Numbered from the stretch's first letter, positions 27,005 to 39,477 are shown. The stretch is DNA of 64,000 nucleotides from Apoda limacodes (GCA_946406115.1 OX291558.1:15678205-15742204); one strand, 5' to 3'. The notes: generated by a model not told the origin, from the sequence alone. Translations and numbers: made by a program.

Positions 27005-27300
27005 TCAAATCTAATATCTTTAATCGAGCAATTCTTGTATATATATAATCTAAATCTCGAAAACGGCTCCAACGATTTTCATGAAATTTAGCATGCAGGG
27101 GGTTTCATTTTTAGAAAATGTCGTTTTATCCGTGTTTTCAGTCAATGATAAACTGAAAAAATATGACTCTTCTTGACATCTATTGGCGAGGAGTAACACT
27201 ATTATTTTTTAATGACACAGCAACACTAAACCTACTTGGCAATAGATGACGTTGTTAAAAAAAAATGAGCAAGGGTCAGTCTTTCAGGTACTATGTCTTT
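27005..27300 (+). repeat. Dispersed lepidopteran repeat
   Basis: TCTTTAATCGAGCAATTCTT, CGAAAACGGCTCCAACGATT and TTCATGAAATTTAGCATGCA, then the GACACAGCAACACTAAACCT and AATAGATGACGTTGTTAAAA block shared with 14.05-14.13 kb. Confidence 0.55.
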
Positions 27301-27304
27301 TACG

Positions 27305-29340
27305 TTAAACACAATAATTATTTAATTTTACAATATATCGATCAGAAAATTAAACTGGCTTTTAAAATCCACGTTAAAGTAAAAAATAATAAAAATAAGC
27401 CCCCAAGGCCGACAAAACATAAATAATAATAATTATAAAAAGCTTTTTTTATAAATAGCTTTTTATTTTCTTAGTAGGTAAATTAATGTAAATAATTAAT
27501 TATTTTTATAATAAAACATAAATCCATTGTATTTGATTCAAGTGAAGTTGAATTCTTTGCACCATGAATTTTTATTTATCTTTTATTTTACGGTGTATTT
27601 ATCTCCCGGTAAAGTTTTTTCAGTTTTTTTTCCAACTATTTTGAAAAAGTATTTGACACACAATGTTTGTTGCTATCCAAATAAATTCGATCTGAAAATA
27701 TCCATTTTTTTATTGTTTGCTAACACCTTCTATTAAATATATCATATTTTATATTAAATCCCCTTCCCCTTTCTCTACACCCAAAAGCTGGGTATGCCCA
27801 TAACAGAACTGTTTTCTACAAAAACATATTTTTTTGCCGCGGCATTTCTACATTAACTCCGATTATAGTAAAGCAATCGATTCATATTTAACGTTTTTAA
27901 GTAGGCAAAAAAACAAAAAAAAAAAGGCAAAAAACCCAAGGTGCAAGCTATTACCTTGCCAAACGTCACCGAAATTAGTTAAGCGGTTTAGCCATAAAAA
28001 GGTAACAAACAGATAGACAGACGAACACACTTTCGTATGTAGTATATTAGTATTATGGACAAATATGAACCTATAAATATACTTAATCATTCTAATAAGG
28101 CGTGTCAAACGCCTTGATTCAAAAACTTCTAACGCAATTGCGTGAAGCGTGATCCTCACAGCCTTCAGACAATTATATAGTTAAGTCAGATCGACTTTTA
28201 ACACATGTCAAAACAAAATATAATGCTTAAAATGTGCACATATTATTTATGCTAGCCGCACCTGCTCACGAGTTGCTCATACAACTCAACAGGTATTCAA
28301 GTTTAGGTCCTACATAACTATCCAATTAAGTTAGAACTACAGTACATTTAAATTTGAGAGCTTTTAACTTAAATTCAATTTAAAATTAATCTTAATGTTT
28401 GTTTAAAGTATTTTGGCCTCGACATAGTGTTTATCGATTTGGAGTCGTGTAGGAGTGGGCTTGAAACGTGAACTTGAGTCTCTTGAAACATAATAAATAC
28501 CTTAATATACAATCATTTGCGTTCCATTTAGTAGGTATTTGATTGCTTAATACTCCTGAATGTTTCCGCATTATTATTTACACTTGACATCACACAAATC
28601 TGTGATTCTAAACTTTGGGTAGATATATTTATAAGTAGTTTGTTATTTACGTGTGTTTTTGTGTAATTTGTAAAAAAAATGTAAATGAATCAAACTGTAC
28701 AAGGATTTTATTTTGAAGAATCGGTGTGTGGTGTAAAACATTAAGATTGGTGCTTATTTTGGAGATGGCCTAAATGGCACTTAAATACACAATTTCATTT
28801 CTATGGTTTATTGTAATGTGAAGTATTTATACTTTTCTTCTTTTTAACTTCCGGGAATAACTTATATATCAGACTTAGCTGAACCAGAATTTGAGACGCA
28901 GTAAATTAGTTTGTTAGTTTAACTGCTGAGAGATTTAACATTACGATACAAAATTTTATCCTAAATAATGGTTTACCCATGGATATTGTGACATCTCGCT
29001 CGGAAGCAGATTTTTCCCTATTTTTCTTAATTATTCTATATTGTTAAATTGAAATCAAGGAAAGTACCTATAAGTTAGACTGAGGCTCAAATAAAAAAGG
29101 TAAGCTAAAATTTGATTTCTCTGTTTTTATCTATGTAGGTGGTATACCTTGTACATTTCACCTCTTTTATGTTTGGAGCCTTAATCATAGTGTTTTAGAG
29201 CCTACCTAAATCATTTTGAGTTTACAAAATAAGACAAGAAAAAATGCCGTGTGCAGTAGAGTTACCGACAGTAATGCACTCAAAGCAACGTCGTCCACGC
29301 AGACAAAACTGCTGGGAAAACCTACTCTGTAATAATAAAA
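27305..29340. other. Intergenic/intronic, no recognised feature
   Basis: AT-rich. About 27,950-28,050 (CAAACGTCACCGAAATTAGT, AGCGGTTTAGCCATAAAAAG, AGACAGACGAACACACTTTC) is a decayed SINE/RTE-tail-like piece. Confidence 0.55.
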
Positions 29341-29341
29341 A

Positions 29342-29640
29342 CAAGCCAAGTGCGATTCGGACTCGCGGACGAAGGGTTCCGTACCATTATCTATAAAAAC
29401 GGCAAAATAAAATCACGTTTGTTGTATGGGCCACCCTTAAATATTTGTTTTATTTTAATTTAATTATTTATTTTTACAGTGAATATATAACTTAATATTC
29501 TGTTAATATTTCAAGCGTCTACCTGTTTCCGTTGTCAATATCGAACAAAAAAATTCACGTTTTTTGTATGGGAGCCCCGTTAAATATTTATTTTATTCTG
29601 ATTTTTAGTATTTGTTGTTATAGCAGCAACCATCACATCA
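29342..29640 (+). repeat. 'GGGTTCCGTACC' dispersed repeat
   Basis: AGCCAAGTGCGATTCGGACT, GAAGGGTTCCGTACCATTAT, CACGTTTGTTGTATGGGCCA and TTTTGTATGGGAGCCCCGTT, then AGTATTTGTTGTTATAGCAG; the 3' part is missing. Confidence 0.65.
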
Positions 29641-29830
29641 CATATTAACTACTTTTACTTTGATTATAGCTAGAAAGCTTTGATTATAGAAAGTTTGCTT
29701 CAGTAAGCTATAACTATTGTTTGTCTACGTGGATTTCGGTTATATTATAGTTTTATCCTGTAGAAACTTTTGAATTGTTCGCGGATAAATAGTAGCCTAA
29801 TGTTATTGCCTATGTTGTTAGTTATCAAGA

Positions 29831-30508
29831 ATGATATCTAAGATTAATTTACAAAATCTTCCTAAAGTGAGTATTAATGGAACAGTCATTCCATATAGCG
29901 AGGATGTAAAAAACTTGGGCATCATCATAGACCAGACATTTTCGTGGGAACCACAATTAAAAGAAGTTAGCAGAAAAATATTTGCTACAGCTAAATCTAT
30001 TAGCAGATTGCGTAACTTCTTGCCCATTACCACTAAAATTGCACTGGCTAAATCACTACTGCTACCTGTCCTTGATTATGCGGATGCTAGCTATCTTGAC
30101 CTTACTGAGGAGCAATTAAATAAGCTTGAGCGACTCCAGAACCTATGTATTAGATACATATTTGGTTTACGTAAATATGATCATATATCCGAATTTCGAT
30201 TAAAACTCAAGTGGCTCCCAATTCGCCTTCGCCGGAATACTCATTTTCTGTTTCTTCTCTACAACGTACTGTTCAATCCGTCTACTCCGTTATACTTGAA
30301 AGAGCGTTTCAATTTTATAGGCTCTACAGCTCATCGCGCCACTACAAACATGATGCTGAAAACCCCAACACATTATTCGCAAGCATATAATGACTCATTC
30401 ACTGTCACAGCCATAAGGCTATGGAATAGTTTACCCTTTGATGTCAAAAAAGCACAAACTTTAAGAATATTTAAAAATCTCGTAATCACACATTACTTAA
30501 AAATTTAA
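29831..30508 (+). pseudogene. Non-LTR retrotransposon RT, intact C-terminal frame (5'-truncated LINE)
   Basis: An open frame of 225 codons with no stop encodes the C-terminal third of a LINE reverse transcriptase. It includes VKNLGIIIDQTFSWEPQLKE (thumb region), SRLRNFLPITTKIALAKSLL, PVLDYADASYLDLTEEQL, NKLERLQNLCIRYIFGLRKY, LKWLPIRLRRN and FTVTAIRLWNSLPFD. These blocks are characteristic of one lepidopteran LINE family. The catalytic palm (YADD) and endonuclease lie upstream in a full element and are absent here, so it cannot act alone. The initiating ATG is simply an internal Met at the truncation point. Intactness suggests a fairly recent insertion; no flanking target-site duplication is obvious. 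Confidence 0.85.
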
Positions 30509-30887
30509 GCTGTCTCATCAACACTGTTTATTCATCTATATCATTTAAGATGTATGTAGTTTGTGTATTTATTTATTTTTATTTTTATTTTTTGTTATGT
30601 ATTTGATATATATATATATTTATTTTGTTTAGATGTTTGTACGTATAAGTATTATTTATTATTCATATGTATATAAATTTAGCTATTGCTATAAATGTAT
30701 ATATTATTTTAAGTTTCAGTTAGCACATTCTACTCAATAATTTTATAAAGTCTCCTCTACCCAAAGGTTGTCTGGAAGAGATCGCTCATTAGCGATAAGA
30801 CCGCCAATTTGTTATTACTTTTATTGTTTAATTGTTTTTGTATTATTTATGCGCAATAAAGTATATTATATATACGTCTCTTGAACT
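30509..30887 (+). mobile_element. 3' UTR and end of the LINE at 29.8 kb
   Basis: AT-rich 3' untranslated part of the same element, ending GCGCAATAAAGTATATTATA at about 30,880. Beyond it the interrupted host repeat resumes with CGTCTCTTGAAC. It contains the structured segment described at 30766-30804. Confidence 0.7.
30766..30804 (+). other. Hairpin in LINE 3' UTR
   Basis: A perfect 6-bp stem ATCGCT/AGCGAT around a CATT loop is flanked by an outer pairing of GGTTGTCT with AGACCGCC (7 of 8 positions counting one G-U). The phrase CTGGAAGAGATCGCT recurs in 3' UTRs of lepidopteran retroelements as far as I recall, so it may be a template-recognition element for the reverse transcriptase. That role is inference. 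Confidence 0.5.
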
Positions 30888-31222
30888 ATTTCTGTGCTTT
30901 TCAGCTCAATTTGATGTTCCTTTGCGACGCGTGGTGATAAAAGAATCAACACACAAACAAAAAAACAGACTCACTTTAGCATTCATACCTATAATATGAA
31001 TATGGAAGTATGGATAGGTACTATGTTAATACCAACAACTAGATACATAGATAGGTAGGTTAATAGAGCTGCCTATGTTATCTTGTTTTGCCTTGCTATC
31101 ACGGTTTGTTCTTTCTCTATAATTAACAGTTTATTTGTGTGCATCAAAGACGCCGTTCTTATCAACGTCGGTGATCGTTCAACTTCACGTCAACGACAAA
31201 TTGTTATTAAGTCGTCTGCACA

Positions 31223-31245
31223 ACCGATATCGTAGCGATATCGGT
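31223..31245. other. 23-bp palindrome with CGATA motifs
   Basis: ACCGATATCG, TAG, CGATATCGGT: 10-bp perfect arms inside a GC-richer 200 bp (31.13-31.33 kb). Could be a dimeric protein-binding site. No factor can be named for Lepidoptera. Confidence 0.6.
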
Positions 31246-31529
31246 AGGTCATGGGGCGGAGCTTTGTTATCATCGACGAATGACACCGATCGCTTTCAAT
31301 TCGACTTCAGAATTGTTTGTTGATTAAGCTTAAGTTAAACATTAAGTATAAACTTGTTTAAAAGATAAATTTTGTGAAGGATGTAGGTATAATGGAATAA
31401 TAAAAAGTTAAAGTATGTATTAATAAAATAATTCATGTAGAATTTTTATACAATGCTACAAAAGATTCGCTTTAAATAGTAATCATAAAGTCATTGTGTA
31501 GAAGATATTGTAAGAACCGAGCGTATTGG

Positions 31530-32630
31530 GTCACACGTGGAAAATAAAGTGCGTGTCGGGCCACGCGTTTGGGTTGTCGCTCTTGGGATCCAGCTACAAA
31601 CAGCTACAAAAAGGTGTGAAACAGGGGGATGTCATATCTTCAAAACTGTTTACAATAGCACTGATGTTTTTAAGTCTTGCAACTGGAATGGACAAGGCAT
31701 AAATGTAAACAGCGAGTAAATCTCACACCTACAATTTTCCGACGATATTGTAGCCGTGGCAAAATCGCAAAAAGCAAAGCTAGATACTTTAAATGTCTTC
31801 TCTCCTCCAGGTGATAAGATAAGACGAAAGTCATGGTAAGTGACCACTTCAATCTGGAATCTTTTATTATCGCTGATATCATACTTCTGGGGAGCAGCGG
31901 CAAAGGAGAGATCTACCGCCAGGCGAGTTGCTATACCTGGGGACCACCGTGGTCCACGTAACTTGCGCTTTGATTTCTATATATTCTGATCTGCCAAAGA
32001 AATTTTGATAGCGACGACTTGGTACGACGCGTGAGCCTTGATTGCAGCGATATGATATGATCCGCTACACTTCTAAAGTTGTTCAAGAGTATACATCTTA
32101 CCTTGGACAAGTAGTGCAGTTGGATAAAGTAAAAATCACTTCGAAAAGGAAACCAATATAAGGGTACATTCAGGTTGAATAGGATTTAAAAAGCTTCGTC
32201 ACGTGTTTACGTAGTAATACTGCAGTTCTCTTATCTGCTCTTTCACACACAAGTACAAGTAGTGCAGTTAGGGGAAATTACTTAAAAAAGCCGATAGTTT
32301 GATCCGGGTGGACAGTATTTGGGAATCTTCGTGTCATATTTACGTCATTGATACTGCAGAGCTTGAAGACTAAAGTTTTTAATAAGTGCGTGCCATCCGT
32401 GATGACATATGGTACCGACTTGCCGGGCCGTGGACACAACCCAACTGGCTTTTTGATAAGCATAACATAAGCGGTCTAAGGAAGAAGCTGTTCTCGGAGT
32501 TTCCCTTAGAGATTGGATCCGCAATCTGGTACCTACCTAAAGAAACGATATACGCAAAGTTATAAGTATCAGGTGCATTAGGCACAGGAACGTGCAAAGT
32601 GGCGCACCTTGAGTCAGCCCTATGTTCAGC
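31530..32630 (+). pseudogene. Decayed RTE-type non-LTR reverse transcriptase
   Basis: Fragments in changing frames match the RTE clade. GVKQGDVIS (31613) is the motif before the catalytic box. CNWNGQGINVNSE then a stop follow at about 31,678-31,722. HLQFSDDIVAVAKS (31,726 on) has the catalytic FADD box read as FSDD. VVQEYTYLGQVVQ (32,078 on) is the RTE LGQ motif, and VLGVSLRDWIRN (32,490 on) is the typical C-terminal RTE segment, followed by RHRNVQSGA-like remains. Stops and frameshifts throughout make it an old pseudogene. Endonuclease sequences upstream of 31.5 kb are not recognisable. Confidence 0.75.
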
Positions 32631-32634
32631 AGTG

Positions 32635-33830
32635 GAATGCAGGATTTGTGGAGGGCTTTTCCAAGGTTTACAGTTACACCATAAAATATTGGAGGGGCTT
32701 AGCTCCTTCGGACACTACCATTTATGGGAGGGTAGGATATAAGTACCCTTAGGTCTTATGGAGTCGGTGGCGTTGTTGTGGACTGCAGTTATCTGATGAT
32801 AAAGTCGTCAAAACGACTTAACATGAAAACACGAACTGCCTCTCTACATGTGGAACGAACGACTATTGGAAGATTGTGTAGTGTAGTGGCACTAAAAAAT
32901 GCGGGCGATCTGAATAGGTATATTTTTAAATGACTAAATTATCCCGAAAATACGCCAACCTCCCCCCCACCCCCTCTCTACCCGTACCTGGCTACGCCCT
33001 TGAAAGAATTTGGCGCTGTACCGAATAAATTTGTTTACTGGTCTTTTTCCGATGTCATTAAATGTTTAGATATGTTACGTATGTGATGTGATTACATATA
33101 CATATAAGTCTTAAAAGCAATTCTTTCACGGCCTGTTGCTTCACTTATCCTATCCGCTTGCGGCCCATTTGATGTTCAACCCGACGCGATAATTACAAAA
33201 TTTATGGCTGTGTTCGTAGAGCAAGTTTTAATCGCAATTAAGAGTTTGCTATCGGCCTACTTGCGAAGTGAGCACTAATTCAGGGTTCATAATATGTAGG
33301 TACTCGACCGTGAGTTCCAAACGAACCCACTCAGTCAGTCAGTTTTATCAAGTGTACTCCAAATTGGCGGCGAGGTCGTTGCAATTCCACTTTTTCAACC
33401 GGCTTGACGGGTGTTGCAGATACACCTTAGGTCTAATCGCTATTAAACATCAATTTGGCTTTCAAGTGTGGGTAAAACTTGTTTTGTACGTGAAGACTGC
33501 TTGGCATCCTTTGTATTTGGCGAACGAAAACTCGTCCTTTAATGATTAAATTCTTGCATAAGTAGGTGCTAAAGTTTGGCCTTACTTGGTTAACTATACC
33601 TATTATATATTTTAGACAAGGTTATGTGAAATCTTTAAACAAGCTCTAAATTATATAATATTCTTAAAACTGCTTTCTGAGTATAACCAGTTACTCGTAT
33701 TATCTGACCCTAAACCTTGAAGGTTTTATAAAAACTAGGTTTTGCCAGCGGCTTCAAATACGGTTATTGGCGTGGAACTTCTAATGAATTTTGCTATAGT
33801 AAGCTAAAGCTGCAGCAGTAGTTCGTTTAA
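32635..33830. other. Intergenic, RTE 3' remnants then unassigned DNA
   Basis: The first 100 bp continue the RTE relic's 3' part. A 93-codon frame opening with GTG at 33268 has no recognisable domain. The C-rich CCTCCCCCCCACCCCC lies at about 32,960. Confidence 0.45.
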
Positions 33831-33975
33831 ACTCGGTTTTAGTTACCTAAATATAGACTATATGTTAACCCCGAGAGTCATACCAGATTTCATCAAAATT
33901 GGTCAACGGTTTGACCGTGAAGAAGTAACAAACACACTTACACACTCACAAACTTTCGCCTTAATAATAGTGTGA
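33830..33975 (+). repeat. Same SINE/RTE-tail repeat, 3' part
   Basis: CAGATTTCATCAAAATTGGT, CAACGGTTTGACCGTGAAG and AACTTTCGCCTTAATAATAG match the 22.06-kb copy. The 5' half (CTAGC...) is missing. Confidence 0.6.
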
Positions 33976-34494
33976 TAGCAATATACCTTTAAAAAACTTC
34001 TTATCTTCGACCAAGTATTTAGAGCAAGACATTCCGGTTCCACTAGTTAGGTCAATAGAATAGCTAAGTAGCCTAGAGTAGCAGACAGCATAATGGAGGT
34101 GTCAGTCAATGAATCTTACATTCCAAGAGTGACCCATGACCTGATTAGACTGACTGGACTAGTGGACTATTTCATTGGCAAGTCTGCTGCACAGTGATAA
34201 TAAAAAAGTGCACAAAATGTGCATCATTGTGATATTTTTGGATCTTCATAATCTTATTATTATGTCTCATTGCCAAGAACGATTCTAATAAATAAAGAGC
34301 TGATTTATATAGGTACTAACGTCAATGTTGCCAATGTAACTAAAACAATTTTCAAAATATTGCTCATTTTTCTTAATTTATTGAAGACATTTACAATTTA
34401 AAATAAAAAAGTTTGCAAAAATTAAATGTAAGCAGTGGTTTTATTTTGCATCTTGTTCAATTCTGATTTACCTTATATAGTTTGTCTAGAATTA

Positions 34495-34745
34495 GAAAAG
34501 AGGTATATTACTCTGTACCTGGTCTTTCATTTTACTAATTATTGCTATAAAGCTGATATTTATGACTTATGGAACATATTTAAATCCACCTTAATCCAGA
34601 TACACTGCTATCAGAAGCAGTGTTGCGGGCAGCGGTGCGCTCACCACCTATCACGCAGGATTTAAGTGGTCGGTGAAATGAGGCTGTCCGACTATCATGA
34701 TGTCGTTGTGTTTCCAGCCACTGGTTGACCCCTTCAGGGAATAGA
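34495..34745 (+). repeat. Three-copy dispersed repeat, copy 1
   Basis: TTATTGCTATAAAGCTGATA, TTAATCCAGATACACTGCTA and TCACCACCTATCACGCAGGA, then TTTCCAGCCACTGGTTGACC. Copies 2 and 3 follow within 5 kb (37.44 kb, and 39.48 kb inverted). Confidence 0.6.
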
Positions 34746-34778
34746 AACCGCGACGTCATAAATTTATCACCATTGACT

Positions 34779-34856
34779 TACCTGTATTCGTTAGGAGTAA
34801 GTAGTGACTCTACCTATATTTGTTAGGAGTAGGTAAGTAGTGACTCTACCTACTAG
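34779..34856. repeat. Short tandem duplication, unit about 36 bp
   Basis: TACCTGTATTCGTTAGGAGT then AAGTAGTGACTC is followed by TACCTATATTTGTTAGGAGT then AGGTAAGTAGTGACTC. Confidence 0.75.
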
Positions 34857-35570
34857 ATAAATTGTTATGAATAATAATTATTACAATTTATTACTGTAAT
34901 TATTTGTTGTATTATAAACTAAATATTGATAGTACATACCTATGTGTATGCGTAAATTATAATATTTTAAAACTCTATCTCAAAATGTTGCAAATCTAAA
35001 TAATTTGTGTTACCTAGATGTTTTTGTCAAAAGCGAAACAAGAAGTCGGACATCGGCCCTATATAAATTGGTGTCACTGTCACCAACTCAATAAGCAGTT
35101 ATTACGACATCTGACGTTATGACGTTTAAGATACAACTCGTTTTATGCGAAATTACGTGTCCGTGGAAAATTGAAGGAGTATTATTTTTTCCGTTCATTA
35201 CGAAGTTAGTTGGCGCGACGCGACGCGAGGCTGGGCTTGCGGAAGTGTGTGACGAATTTGAGCGAAATGTAATGATAACCTTGAACATAATTTTATTGTT
35301 ATGTAATTTTCATAACTGCTCATGAACTGACTTTAAAGCCAATGTGCCAAACAAGCGCTGATGAAGAATGTAAAAAAGCGCTGATTGTTTTTGCCATGGA
35401 TGTGAAGCATAGAAATGTTTATGGTCATGGTTATTTTAACTCAGTGTCATCGAATTTAGATTTCCTATACTTAGTTGAATATAACAATTATATCATATTA
35501 TATATATTACAAAGTACCAGGGCAGTTTTTTTTAAAAAAAAACTTTTTTTTACAGAAATCGCGTAATTGC

Positions 35571-35690
35571 AAAAAATACAACTACGAGTATAGTAGGTAA
35601 AATTAAAGAGCAAAACCTTATCTGAATACAAAATTTCATCCAAATTGTTGGAGCCGTTTCTGAGATACCAACGCAAATATAAAAGGTACA
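35571..35690 (+). repeat. Dispersed repeat, pair member 2
   Basis: CAAAAAATACAACTACGAGT, AAGAGCAAAACCTTATCTGA and ACAAAATTTCATCCAAATTG, then TTGGAGCCGTTTCTGAGATA; homologous to 16706-16830. Confidence 0.5.
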
Positions 35691-36329
35691 TATATATTAA
35701 CAAAAAATTATAGTTTAAGGTTAATACTTTAAATATTTCAAACAATGTATAAGTGTCTTAAAGAAAATATTTTATTGCAAAAAATTTAATTACCTAGCAG
35801 TTTTAAACTTTTTCACCAACAATCACTTTTGTAAAAAAAATTTTTTTATCGCATTTAATCTGGCTATTATCTATTTAAACAGTTTTTTGCTACTATAAAT
35901 TGGTGGGGAATGAGAGTCAATTTTCTTTAAAATTAGGATTTTTGAAATAGATTTATTTAGATTGATCCTGTGATTCGAAAGGGTTCATAATAACATGTAG
36001 CGGGATGCAACGGGAGTGCGCTGATTAATATGGCATAACGCGTAAGACTAGTTTTTATGTTCATTTTTTGCGAACATTACGCATCGAACTCATAATGTAA
36101 TATGTAGATTCAAAATTAATCTTTTTACATAATGGATAAATCACCTAGGATGATCTAATAGGAACTAGCTCCTAAGTGATATTTTTTGGTAAATTGCCTG
36201 TGATGACATACATCCTAGAATATCTCGGGTATTAATACTTTATGCTATACTTATATATATTAATATTACTGAAAATTTTCCATCGGTCTGAACGATTTTT
36301 AGCAAAATTTAATAAAAAAAAAAAAAATC

Positions 36330-36580
36330 TTTTATCAACCTTACCTTGCCAGTCTCATACATCCCCACTGTTGCTGTTGGGGCACGGCACATACGTCCAT
36401 ATTATACCTTATGCAGGGTTCCTCACGATGTCCTTCACCGAAAAGCCAGTAGAGTAAAATAATATATATACTTGAGATATAGAGAAAGACTCATTGGTTC
36501 ATGCCAGGCTCGAAACTTCGCCTTCCAAGACGCGAGGTGATATCGAAACCCCTAGGCCCCTACCGATATGTGACTGTGTT
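36330..36580 (-). mobile_element. tRNA-derived SINE (antisense), second copy
   Basis: The minus strand carries a B-box-like GTTTCGAGCCT (36516-36506) and an upstream GGGGCCTAGGGGTTTCGATA head. The body, seen on plus as GCAGGGTTCCTCACGATGTC and CTTCACCGAAAAGCCAGTAG, matches the 46.5-kb SINE. Confidence 0.65.
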
Positions 36581-37439
36581 AGACTTCAAGATACTTAGTA
36601 CTAAAAAGTCGCTGTTACAGCTACTTGGAACTAGGTTCAAAATTGATTTTACCTAAACGAAATCTCAATATTTGATGCCAATAAATTAAAGCTATAAAAG
36701 GCGACACAACTATAACTCAAGCTATTTCTTAGCTTTCCGTTATTACACCCACGAAGAGCCACAGCATGTTATAGCTAGCTGTGAAAACGTCCATATAGAG
36801 CGAAGTAAACGGACTCTGAGATAATGGTGTTTGCCAACGTGGTAGAACCAATATTTGAGATCTCGCAAACAGGTCAGGCGTAGAGGCTGCGGACGGCCAT
36901 TTGCAAGTGCAAATTTTCCTAGATAAAAATAATCTCATCTACAGTATTAATGAGATTAAATGATAAAGGTTTTATGAGCTACACTTCGTATATGATTTAG
37001 AACTTTCTGATTATATGATATGTTCTTTCAAGGATAAAATGATATAATGATAATTAATAAGTTACCAAATAAGTAAACAACATAGTTGACCATAAAATTA
37101 TTGTCTAACACAATCAAAACTAAATAATATTAAACTAATAAATCTCATAAACTGTTGCCAGTTGGCATCGTTCCCAAAATGCTGACCGCATAATATAAAA
37201 AAAATGTAGTATAGGATATAATTGGTTTATAAAATATGAATGCAGCTGAAATTAATATTGACTGTAAAGCTTAATTCACACCTAGTTCTAAACGATATAA
37301 TTTTAAAATCAAAGACATTACTTGTATCTTAATTTTGTGATTCTATTGAAACTGGAGAAACGATACGTTCAAACCTGAATGTACCCACTGTCCAATCCTA
37401 ACTAAGTTCTTATAGTTCGTCAAGAACTGGATAAGCGGG

Positions 37440-37640
37440 TATATTATGCTGTGGCTGGTCTTACATTTTACCGCTTATTTCTTTAAAGCTGGTGATTTAT
37501 GATTTGTGGGAAATAGACCTTAGTCAATAAACACTGTATCAAAAGTGTTGCAGCGATGTACTCACTACCTGCCACGCAGGACACATAATGCTGTGTGTTT
37601 ATCCAGCCACTGGTTCCCTTTTGGGAATGAAAGCAGTAAC
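37440..37640 (+). repeat. Three-copy dispersed repeat, copy 2
   Basis: TTTCTTTAAAGCTGGTGATT, TACTCACTACCTGCCACGCA and TTATCCAGCCACTGGTTCCC align with copy 1. The middle is more diverged. Confidence 0.6.
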
Positions 37641-37728
37641 GTTGTCCATACTAAATCTGCTTGGACCAACAAACCAAGTGTAACAATAACTGTCATAAAT
37701 AATGGCATACAATATAAAAAAGTAAACT

Positions 37729-37760
37729 CAAGTAAGTAAGTACGTAAGTATGTAAGTAAA
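37729..37760. repeat. (AAGT)n microsatellite
   Basis: AAGT/TAAG tetranucleotides with two substitutions (TACG, TATG). Confidence 0.8.
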
Positions 37761-39477
37761 CAAAGTAATAATGTAAAATACTATTTAACTCTTATCTGAG
37801 TAGACGAAACCAGTTTTTGTAACTCCTGAAAAAGTAATTATTTGAGTTATTTGTATCGAACAAAGTGTATGAATCGTGAATTTTCTTATAATTATTAAAT
37901 TTTAGATCTACGATTGCCTAATTTGTATATTCGCCGATTCTAAAGTTTCAGTTGTACTAATGTGTTATTGATCATTAAGTTCTCAGAATCTTTACTTTCA
38001 ATAAGTGTTGAAATAAAATAGTTGTTGTTAATCCTAGTTTATACACGTATGAGTAAGAGTAAGTATATCTACATGTAAATAAATGAATCATTTTACGACA
38101 CTTGTTCAATTTACTAAGTCACAATTTACTAGAGGCAAGCGCATCTTTCCTTACATATTTTTTTTTCTGTATCTAAAGTTATTGTTTGTTCATTTAATTT
38201 GTTACTACAAGTAAACGAGCTACCAATTTTCTGTCAATGTTACATATAACAAGCGTGGGCGCATCTTCTCATTTTAAATGTGTCAAGTGTTCGGTAGGCA
38301 CTTGTAAAATGCCAAATACACAGAAGAGTCGAAAACAAACTTTGTTGTCTATAGAATTGGTTATTGCGTGTGTCGCAACCGTGTTCCTCCCAAATGTAGA
38401 CGTCGAGCTGACCTTCTGTCAAGGGCGCTACATACTTACATACAAACCAAAGAAACACATCGTGTTAAAACACCAAATGCGTTAATTTATTATTTCTATA
38501 AACTCAAGACTTCCGCCCATTGAGCTGTAGGAAGTGATTAAGGGGTTTCGTTTGGTAAAAAATACAAAGGTTTTATATTAATTCTCACGAGCGCACTAAC
38601 ACAACCTAAAACACATGTGTGAAGGTAAGTATGAGTTATGTATAGCTATTGTATATGTAAGTATAAGATACTTTGTATTTGTTTTCTTTGAATCAGGAAA
38701 TCTAAGTGAATGAACGTGGGTAAGCTCACTTATGGAAGTGTAGGTGGTATCTTGTAGAAATATGCATAATGACTTTGCGAAGGCAGTTATTAATATTATA
38801 AAGAGAAAATGTATGTGCGTCTGTCTGTTTTTACTTCCTAATTGAAGATTGCTAAACTAATTGGTTTGAAACTTTAATAAACACATATAGTATACTTTAC
38901 AGTTTGCATGAGTTCTATAACGTGATATTTCTCATCGTCCTATATGTCAGTCAGTAACATTTCTGTTTGTTTTTCAATCAGTGGCTGTAATGTAGGTTCA
39001 TTATTCTGATGTAGTTCGCACGTACTGGCGTATGTGTGTGAGAGTGTGTGTTATGTGTGTATGTCCATGTGGAAGCGTTAAAACAAACATACTAATTAAC
39101 GTCCATTGAGATGTGTGGAGGCCGTGCCGATTCATGTATTCTGTCCGACTTCTTATTATTACGGATGTGTGCGATCTTCATAATGAAACAGTGTTTTAAA
39201 ATTATCTCCAAGGATATTTTTATAAAGCTTGTTAATAATAAAACAGATAGTTCACTAACATTTTAGTTTTGCTAAATATTATTTCTTGACTTCATTTTAT
39301 TTAATAAACCTTATAAATTACGAAATCTTTATTTATACTTATTGATATAAAATATAAACAAAAAAGGGTTATGCTATACTAACGCCTGGAAATTACATTA
39401 GATACAATTATCATCTGGGACGTATTTAACTGATTCAAGGATTTATTTGACGATGTATTTTACAGTTTGTTTTGAAA

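Larger units (their letters stand above)
29645..30985 (+). repeat. Short retroposon split by the LINE insertion (29645-29830 and 30888-30985)
   Basis: The left half holds GAAAGTTTGCTTCAGTAAGC, TTTTATCCTGTAGAAACTTT and GTAGCCTAATGTTATTGCC. The right half resumes CGTCTCTTGAAC and CAGCTCAATTTGATGTTCC, then GACTCACTTTAGCATTCAT. The same sequence occurs uninterrupted at 40105-40420, which shows that the LINE at 29831-30887 was inserted into an older copy. Confidence 0.7.

Noticed and set aside
36729..36938. 69-codon minus frame in a GC-richer patch
   Set aside because: No domain, no clear splice sites, and neighbouring DNA is a SINE; likely repeat or chance.
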